NCBI GenBank assembly: GCA_003566215.1
Contig: PXEJ01000158.1
Location: 1 to 10,382, forward strand
Reading direction: 5' to 3'
DNA from: Cyanobacteria bacterium T3Sed10_376R1m
GTDB taxonomy: Bacteria; Cyanobacteriota; Cyanobacteriia; Cyanobacteriales; Cyanobacteriaceae
DNA length: 10,382 nucleotides
This document shows, one piece after another, positions 6,209 to 10,382 of the stretch (within the stretch, counting starts at the first letter, position 1; each line of letters opens with the position of its first letter). A program made the position numbers and the translations under genes. The notes below the pieces were generated by a model. That model was not told where the DNA came from. It ran no database searches and worked only from the letters and a program-made list of their open reading frames with translations.

Positions 6209-6742
6209 ATATCTAAATCCCTTGAGAGCAAACAAAAAGAAGTAGCCTATATCAAAGGCTTACTTGCCGAAACCCAATTAGCGTTAGTCATTGACTATCA
6301 AGGGCTTAGTGTTGCTGAAATTAGAGATTTGCGTAATCGCCTAAGAGAAAACAACAGTACTTGTAAAGTGACTAAAAATACTTTAATGAGTAAGGCTGTC
6401 GAAGGAGACGCAAATTGGGAACCAATTAATCAATTTTTAAAAGGTTCTTCCGCTTTTATTTTAGCTGACGCCGACAACATCGGCGGTGCGGTGAAAGCCT
6501 ACCAAGCATTCCAAAAAGATCGCAAAAAAAGCGATTGTCGTGGCGGTGTTATGGAAGGTCAAGCCCTTACCAAAGATCAAGTCAAAGCCCTTGCTGACTT
6601 ACCCACCAAAGAGGAACTCATTGCACAAATTGCTGGTTCTATTAACTCTATTACTGCGAAAGTGGCTCGTAGCATTAATGAAGTACCTAGTTCCTTGGCT
6701 CGTGCGGTGGATGCCGTTAAATCTCAAAAAGAAGCGGCTTAG
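6209..6742 (+). CDS. rplJ: 50S ribosomal protein L10
   Basis: A protein of about 177 residues that anchors L7/L12 dimers on the large ribosomal subunit stalk and, as free L10(L12), represses its own mRNA. Recognisable blocks are LALVIDYQGLSVAEIRDLR, the TCKVTKNTLM segment, LKGSSAFI, RGGVMEG and the C-terminal helix that binds L12. The frame offers no ATG near the start. The GTG at 6200 lies within the Shine-Dalgarno. The ATA at 6209 lies 8 nt after AGGAGG and gives [M]SKSLESKQ, the same length from start to IDYQGL as I remember for Synechocystis L10 (MGRT...). I therefore choose ATA; starting at 6200 would add three residues. First gene of rplJ-rplL, 60 bp before rplL. Confidence 0.93.
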   Translation: MSKSLESKQKEVAYIKGLLAETQLALVIDYQGLSVAEIRDLRNRLRENNSTCKVTKNTLMSKAVEGDANWEPINQFLKGSSAFILADADNIGGAVKAYQAFQKDRKKSDCRGGVMEGQALTKDQVKALADLPTKEELIAQIAGSINSITAKVARSINEVPSSLARAVDAVKSQKEAA

Positions 6743-6802
6743 GTCAAATCTTTTTGACTGTAGTTTTGTTGAATAATTTTTAATAGGAGATCGAATCTAA
6801 TC

Positions 6803-7186
6803 ATGTCTGATAAAGTAGCAAATATTGTTGAAGAATTAAAAACTTTAAGTCTTTTAGAGGCTTCTGAGCTTGTTAAAGAAATTGAAGAAGTTTTTGGTGT
6901 AAGTGCCGCTGCCCCTGTTGGCGGTATGATGATGGCCGCTCCTGCGGCTGGTGCGGCGGAAGAAGCTGAAGAGAAGACCGAATTTGATGTTGTTCTCGAA
7001 AGCTTTGGTGATTCTAAAATGAATGTTCTTAAGGTTGTTCGTGGAATCACTGGTTTAGGCTTAAAAGAAAGCAAAGAGTTAGTTGAAGCTGCTCCTAAAG
7101 CTATTAAAGAAGCTGTAAGCAAAGAAGATGCTGAAACCATGAAGAAACAATTGGAAGAAGCTGGAGCTAAAGTTTCTATCAAATAA
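6803..7186 (+). CDS. rplL: 50S ribosomal protein L7/L12
   Basis: A 127-residue stalk protein that recruits and activates translation GTPases. The N-terminal dimerisation and L10-binding helices (about 1-32) are followed by an Ala/Gly-rich hinge with [13 protein letters not shown] (about 40-55). The C-terminal domain begins [13 protein letters not shown] and contains the conserved [20 protein letters not shown] segment, ending in AGAKVSIK. Length is normal. AGGAGA (6785-6790) precedes the ATG at 6803 by 12 nt. It is co-transcribed with rplJ and followed within 25 bp by a strong terminator. Confidence 0.98.
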   Translation: MSDKVANIVEELKTLSLLEASELVKEIEEVFGVSAAAPVGGMMMAAPAAGAAEEAEEKTEFDVVLESFGDSKMNVLKVVRGITGLGLKESKELVEAAPKAIKEAVSKEDAETMKKQLEEAGAKVSIK

Positions 7187-7207
7187 TTTCATTTCGTAAA
7201 TATCCTT

Positions 7208-7244
7208 TCCCTATACTTTATTCTTAAGGTATGGGGATTTTTTA
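7208..7244 (+). terminator. Intrinsic terminator of rplJ-rplL
   Basis: A 12-bp stem with two G-U pairs (7208-7219 TCCCTATACTTT with 7226-7237 AAGGTATGGGGA), a 6-nt loop and a T6 tract (7238-7243). It begins 22 bp after the rplL stop codon. Confidence 0.9.
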
Positions 7245-7339
7245 TTGTTAAATTGCCCCAATCAAAATAGCGTGTTGCTTAATCTTGATCTGAAATACTA
7301 TCGAATTATGATAAGTATTTGATATTCAAAATATGATTA

Positions 7340-7366
7340 CTATTCCCCATTCCCAGTTCTCACGAC
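7340..7366 (-). repeat. Dispersed repeat, copy 1
   Basis: On the minus strand it reads GTCGTGAGAACTGGGAAT then GGGGAATAG. It closely matches 9679-9704 on the plus strand (GTCGTGAGACGATGAATA then GGGAATAG). Both copies are intergenic and in opposite orientation. They look like members of a short dispersed intergenic family in this genome. Confidence 0.55.
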
Positions 7367-7389
7367 TCCACTTTTTCCGCAGGCCCTAC

Positions 7390-8010
7390 CTAATTACTTT
7401 TACCAGGGGGAATAAATCTTATTTCAATCCTTCTTCTAGTTTCATCTTCATCACGGTTTAAAGAAGCTAATTCTCCCGATGGTAAATATAACTGAGCGCC
7501 AGAATAAGCTCTAAATTGCAAGTTTTTTAACTCTTGTTGTGATTGTAATTCTTGTACCACTGCCAAAGCTCTCATTAGAGCTAAATCAGCATTTGAACCT
7601 GCTCTTAATTGGTTTACTGGGATTTCATTTTGTGATACCCTCTCTAGGTTTTCATCTAAATTGCCCATTGCTCCTAAAATTTGCCCATCCGTATGCCCAA
7701 TTACTTGAATAAAGTCTATATCTCTTTCACGAATAATTGTTTCAATTTGCGGTAATATTTCTTCTTTTATGTATTTTCTTAATGGTGGGGTTAATTCTGC
7801 ACTACCAGAGTTAAACTTAAAGTTACTAGATTCTTCATCAATTACAATGGGGGTCGCTGACTGTAATCTTTGATTTAATTCAAAGGATTGAAATAAAGCT
7901 AATAATAATAAAAAGCTCATAATCATAAAAGCGTTAGACATTAAATCGGTAAAAGAAGGAAAAACATCTAAATCTTCATTGTCTCTGGTATTTCGTTTTC
8001 TAACTCTCAT
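7390..8010 (-). CDS. MotB-like OmpA-domain inner-membrane protein (no partner gene adjacent)
   Basis: A 206-residue protein with a short basic N-terminal tail (RVRKR). One membrane helix (about 24-41) is preceded by PSFTDLM with Asp22 at the membrane edge. A periplasmic OmpA/MotB-type peptidoglycan-binding domain spans about 64-200. The OmpA motifs FNSGSAEL (66-73), GHTDG (105-109, Asp108), NADLALMRALAV (140-151, Arg147) and RRRIEIRF (192-199) are all present. The layout is that of proton-channel stator subunits (MotB, ExbD/TolR-like, ZorB-like), where the Asp carries protons. A MotA-like partner would normally be adjacent; the neighbours here are a YciI-like gene and rplL. Function is therefore open. 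I choose the ATG at 8010; an in-frame TTG at 8022 would add four residues. Confidence 0.83.
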   Translation of the reverse strand: MRVRKRNTRDNEDLDVFPSFTDLMSNAFMIMSFLLLLALFQSFELNQRLQSATPIVIDEESSNFKFNSGSAELTPPLRKYIKEEILPQIETIIRERDIDFIQVIGHTDGQILGAMGNLDENLERVSQNEIPVNQLRAGSNADLALMRALAVVQELQSQQELKNLQFRAYSGAQLYLPSGELASLNRDEDETRRRIEIRFIPPGKSN

Positions 8011-8186
8011 CTTGTAAACCAAATTTGACTCATCAATGTAATGGATTTTTGTTTAAGTATCATGATTGATATTGTAGTTAAAAAAATAAAATAGAGCTAA
8101 GGGTGTAAAATAATTTTGCATTCATAGAGTTTTTAAATCATAAAAAAGTAAAATTGGTAAAGTTTTAATAATTTTAAATAAAGAAA

Positions 8187-8453
8187 ATGCCCTGGTTCGT
8201 AAAAATAGAAAAAGGAATTGTACCGAAAGAAGTTTTTGATCAATTTGTTCCCCAACATAAAGAATATGTAAAAAACTTGAATCAATTAGGTCATGAAGCA
8301 AAAACGGGATATTGGAAACAAGATCAAGGGGGAATGTTATTGTTTAAAGCCAATTCCATGGAAGAAGCCAAAAAAATCGTTGAAAATGATCCTTTAATTA
8401 AAAATAAATGTGTTGAATATATCCTACATCAATGGTGTATAGTCGATAGTTAA
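8187..8453 (+). CDS. YciI-family small protein
   Basis: An 88-residue soluble protein with the ferredoxin-like (dimeric alpha-beta barrel) YciI pattern. A strand MPWFVKIEKG is followed by a helix holding His24 in PQHKEYVKNL. Then come GGMLLFKANSMEEAKKIVENDPL and a closing strand with EYILHQWCIV. The His and the NDP motif (67-69, Asp68) are the conserved pair of the family. Related proteins include enzymes and stand-alone proteins of unknown activity, so no reaction is assigned. The ATG at 8187 follows AAAGAAA, a weak ribosome-binding site. The last 30 bp overlap the 3' end of fmt on the other strand. Confidence 0.82.
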   Translation: MPWFVKIEKGIVPKEVFDQFVPQHKEYVKNLNQLGHEAKTGYWKQDQGGMLLFKANSMEEAKKIVENDPLIKNKCVEYILHQWCIVDS

Positions 8454-9434
8454 AATTTCCCCTAACTCTAAATGAGTCCCATTGACAAAATTCCAAGCAG
8501 ACTGTAGTTTTTTACCAGCTAATTGTACTTGCAAAATTAATAACAAACCTGAACCTGTTTGAACTACAAAACCAAAATTTTTGATAGTTTTAACTATTTC
8601 CCCTACCTCCCCTTTTATTTGCTCAAGGTTAGATAAATAGGATTTAACTTTGCTTAATTCTGGTGGTAATTCAAGACCATCTAAATCATCTAAAGGTAAA
8701 GTTTGACTAATCTTTAAATTTTCCCCTCTAAAAGAAGTCACACAGTTAGGATAAAAAGCCCTAACCTGATTATGAATTGCTAAAGCCGATTTTGACCAGT
8801 TGATTAAATAATCTTCTTTAGTTATTAAACGAGCGTAGGTAGCTAAATTATTGTCTTGGGATAGGGGTTTAATTTCGGGCAACTTAGCAAGGGTTTCCAT
8901 CAATAAATTTGCACCTTGAAAAGCTAACCTTTGAGCTAATGTATCAGCATTATCGAACAAAGAAATTGGACTATGGGCTTCTAATAAAGTTGCCCCTGTG
9001 TCCATACCCTCATCCATTGCCATGGTAGTAATACCTGTTTTGGTTTGACCATCATAGATACTCCATTGAATAGGTGCCGCTCCTCGGTATTGGGGTAATA
9101 TTGATCCGTGGACATTAATACATCCGTACTTGGGCATATTCAATATTTGAGAGGAAAGAATTTGTCCATAGGCAACGACTACAAAAAAGTCTGCTTGAGT
9201 TGTTTCTAATAGTTTAAGAGTTTGTTGATCTTTTTTGATGCGATTAGGGTGCCAAACTGGAATATTATGATTTAGGGCGACTTTTTTAATGGGGGAAGGA
9301 ATGGTTTTACTACCTCGGCCTCGGCGTTTATCGGGTTGAGTGACAACGGCGATAACCTCATGATTTTGATCGATTAACAGTTTTTCAAGGGTAGGAACAG
9401 CAAAATCTGGGGTACCGAAAAAAACAACACGCAT
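8424..9434 (-). CDS. fmt: Methionyl-tRNA formyltransferase
   Basis: A 336-residue cytosolic enzyme that formylates Met-tRNAfMet with 10-formyltetrahydrofolate for translation initiation. The N-terminal Rossmann-type domain starts MRVVFFGTPDFAVPTLE. The catalytic triad is visible as Asn107 and His109 in NVHG and Asp145 in DEGMDTG. The folate-binding SLLPxxRG motif appears as SILPQYRGAAPI (111-122), with Ile for the first Leu. The tRNA-specific loop QPDKRRGRGSK (33-43) is conserved. A C-terminal OB-like domain follows about residue 210. Normal length and ATG start. It overlaps the YciI-like gene tail to tail by 30 bp; its own last codon before the TAG is Met. Confidence 0.97.
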   Translation of the reverse strand: MRVVFFGTPDFAVPTLEKLLIDQNHEVIAVVTQPDKRRGRGSKTIPSPIKKVALNHNIPVWHPNRIKKDQQTLKLLETTQADFFVVVAYGQILSSQILNMPKYGCINVHGSILPQYRGAAPIQWSIYDGQTKTGITTMAMDEGMDTGATLLEAHSPISLFDNADTLAQRLAFQGANLLMETLAKLPEIKPLSQDNNLATYARLITKEDYLINWSKSALAIHNQVRAFYPNCVTSFRGENLKISQTLPLDDLDGLELPPELSKVKSYLSNLEQIKGEVGEIVKTIKNFGFVVQTGSGLLLILQVQLAGKKLQSAWNFVNGTHLELGEILTIDYTPLM

Positions 9435-9762
9435 TATTAAGACTTGATTGATTTTAGTTTTTAGGTAACTCTCATGTTATCAAAATTAAGGGGTTCTTAA
9501 TTGATTGATTGATTTTATTATGAATTTGTTTTTTTTTGGAGATAATTCAAGTTATTTTTCAACTGCTCAAACTATCCCCTTCTAGTTTTCCCCTTAGGAT
9601 TGTTGCTTTATGGTTTATATTTTGGCAATTATCTGGAATTTGGATTGTAGATTTGAGAATATCGCCATCCTAGATTAAGTCGTGAGACGATGAATAGGGA
9701 ATAGAGTTGACAACCCCTTATTCTCCCGTCAAAGTCTCCTTTTGAATTATTATGATAGTGTC
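9435..9762. other. 328-bp spacer between yraN-like gene and fmt; no gene seen
   Basis: No recognisable protein or RNA gene on either strand; the open stretches are about 20 codons and match nothing I know. It holds a perfect 7-bp inverted repeat (9484-9490 AATTAAG with 9496-9502 CTTAATT), the 13-bp direct repeat TTGATTGATTTTA at 9444-9456 and 9505-9517, and the dispersed repeat at 9679-9704. There is also a hairpin (9692-9699 GAATAGGG with 9715-9723, one bulged T) flanked by GACG/CGTC. Confidence 0.6.
9679..9704 (+). repeat. Dispersed repeat, copy 2
   Basis: Matches 7340-7366 (minus strand) with a short indel and few substitutions. The shared core is GTCGTGAGA, then GAAT and GGGAATAG. It continues into a hairpin-forming segment up to about 9723. 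Confidence 0.55.
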
Positions 9763-10191
9763 TCAAAAAGCATTTTCAAGGTATTTATAAATAGTAAACT
9801 CATAACCCTGATATAATATTTTATTGTTAAGTACTTTAAAATTATTTGTATAATTTGTCAAACTATTTCTGTCATTTTTGTAATTAACTAAAGCAACATC
9901 AAAACGGCAATTATAACAATTATAATTATGATTTTTAGCAAGAAAAAGTTCCGCTGTCCATATAATTTTTTCTTGTTTTAAATTATTAATTGAAAACAAA
10001 CCATTATGATCCCAATTATAAGATTTACGAGTTTTAACCTCCACAAAGATTAAATTAGAAGTGTTTTTTTCTAAAGCAATAATATCTATTTCACCCCAAC
10101 GACAACGCCATTGGTTGTAGAGTATTTGATATTTTTTTTGCTCCAACCAAAAACCAATAACTTGTTCCCCTAATTCTCCAATTTTAGCCAT
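9763..10191 (-). CDS. YraN/UPF0102 family nuclease-like protein
   Basis: A 142-residue protein of the UPF0102 family, with a PD-(D/E)XK-type nuclease fold. The family start is KIGELGEQVIGFWLEQKKY. The probable active-site residues are in GEIDIIA (33-39, Glu34 and Asp36) and FVEVKTR (49-55, Glu51 and Lys53). The CRFDVALVNYKN segment matches the family's RFDVV strand. The C-terminal part is Asn/Tyr-rich and AT-biased, longer than in many homologues. Family members are predicted endonucleases linked loosely to DNA uptake or repair; no specific substrate can be given. The ATG at 10191 fits the family start. It is on the same strand as fmt but separated by 328 bp. Confidence 0.87.
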   Translation of the reverse strand: MAKIGELGEQVIGFWLEQKKYQILYNQWRCRWGEIDIIALEKNTSNLIFVEVKTRKSYNWDHNGLFSINNLKQEKIIWTAELFLAKNHNYNCYNCRFDVALVNYKNDRNSLTNYTNNFKVLNNKILYQGYEFTIYKYLENAF

Positions 10192-10356
10192 AGTTAAAAT
10201 TTAATGAACAATTTACTAATGATACCAAATTTGAAAAGAAGAATAAATTAAAAAGAAAGAAAATCAATGGCAAGAAAAGTATATTTAGCAAATTATTTTA
10301 GTAGTGAAAAATTCAAAAATAAATATAGCAATTATCATGGTTACGGGGTACAAAAC

Positions 10357-10374
10357 GATCCCCCTAAATCCCCC
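10357..10374 (+). repeat. Cyanobacterial dispersed motif GATCCCCCTAAATCCCCC
   Basis: This C-rich motif recurs in intergenic DNA of many cyanobacteria and stands out from its AT-rich surroundings. The repeat probably continues past the right edge. From 10192 to 10382 there is otherwise no gene I can support. Confidence 0.6.
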
Positions 10375-10382
10375 ACAAATTC

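Noticed and set aside
6540..6776. Plus-strand frame inside the 3' part of rplJ
   Set aside because: It is a shifted frame of rplJ with a Leu/Lys-rich random composition.
6739..7182. Long minus-strand open frame (147 codons)
   Set aside because: It is antisense to rplL and rich in Ala/Ser from the reversed hinge and helices. rplL is certain and has its own ribosome-binding site and terminator.
7390..8453. A Zorya-like defence system around the OmpA protein
   Set aside because: There is no ZorA-like channel, helicase or nuclease next to it; the neighbours are housekeeping genes. The yraN-like gene is too far away and belongs to a common core family.
9520..9585. Short frame MNLFFFGDNSS and onward (21 codons)
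   Set aside because: I considered a small photosystem or cytochrome subunit, but the sequence fits none of those I know and has no ribosome-binding site.
10267..10382. Plus-strand open frame starting at ATG 10267 and open to the edge
   Set aside because: Its later codons come from the dispersed GATCCCCCTAAATCCCCC motif, a usual source of false proteins (DPPKSP). The first part resembles nothing I know.

Overview
The window comes from a low-GC cyanobacterium. The clearest evidence is a 34-residue psbM (photosystem II subunit M) on the minus strand at 2296-2400. Supporting signs are a cyanobacterial-type Atx1 copper chaperone, two copies of the HIP1 octamer GCGATCGC, and the dispersed motif GATCCCCCTAAATCCCCC at the right edge. 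AT-rich codon use and spacers would suit a Cyanobacterium/Geminocystis-like lineage, but the species assignment is inference. This is mostly chromosomal housekeeping sequence. I see no phage, transposase, CRISPR array, tRNA or rRNA.

Layout. 1-1271 (minus) is a metal-handling group: atx1, a secreted one-TM protein resembling NikL/NikK-type helpers of nickel/cobalt ECF transporters, and the N-terminal part of the CbiM/NikM permease, which runs off the left edge. 1506-2144 (plus) encodes a stand-alone LON substrate-binding domain protein. It converges on psbM, with a hairpin terminator between them. 2574-5819 (minus) is a tight thrC-feoA-feoB run: threonine synthase, then ferrous iron uptake. 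feoA begins inside the last codons of thrC with a TTG start.

5820-7244 is the regulatory centre. thrC has an extended -10 promoter. Facing away from it, 24 bp further on, is a perfect consensus sigma-70-type promoter (TTGACA, 17 bp, TATAAT) for rplJ-rplL (ribosomal L10 and L7/L12). A leader of about 290 nt follows. It holds an L10-leader (autoregulatory kink-turn) structure, a second hairpin, and an intrinsic-terminator-like hairpin with a GAAA loop. rplJ then starts, apparently at an AUA codon placed correctly behind a near-perfect Shine-Dalgarno sequence. A strong terminator follows rplL.

7390-8010 (minus) encodes a MotB-like protein: one TM segment with an acidic residue, followed by an OmpA peptidoglycan-binding domain. 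No MotA-like partner is adjacent. 8187-8453 (plus) is a YciI-family protein whose 3' end overlaps by 30 bp the 3' end of fmt (methionyl-tRNA formyltransferase, minus). A 328-bp spacer with simple and dispersed repeats separates fmt from a YraN/UPF0102 nuclease-like gene (minus). The last about 190 bp hold no gene I can support.

The points most worth checking are the AUA start of rplJ with its attenuator-like leader, the thrC/feoA overlap, and the orphan stator-like OmpA protein. I found no convincing wholly new multi-gene system.
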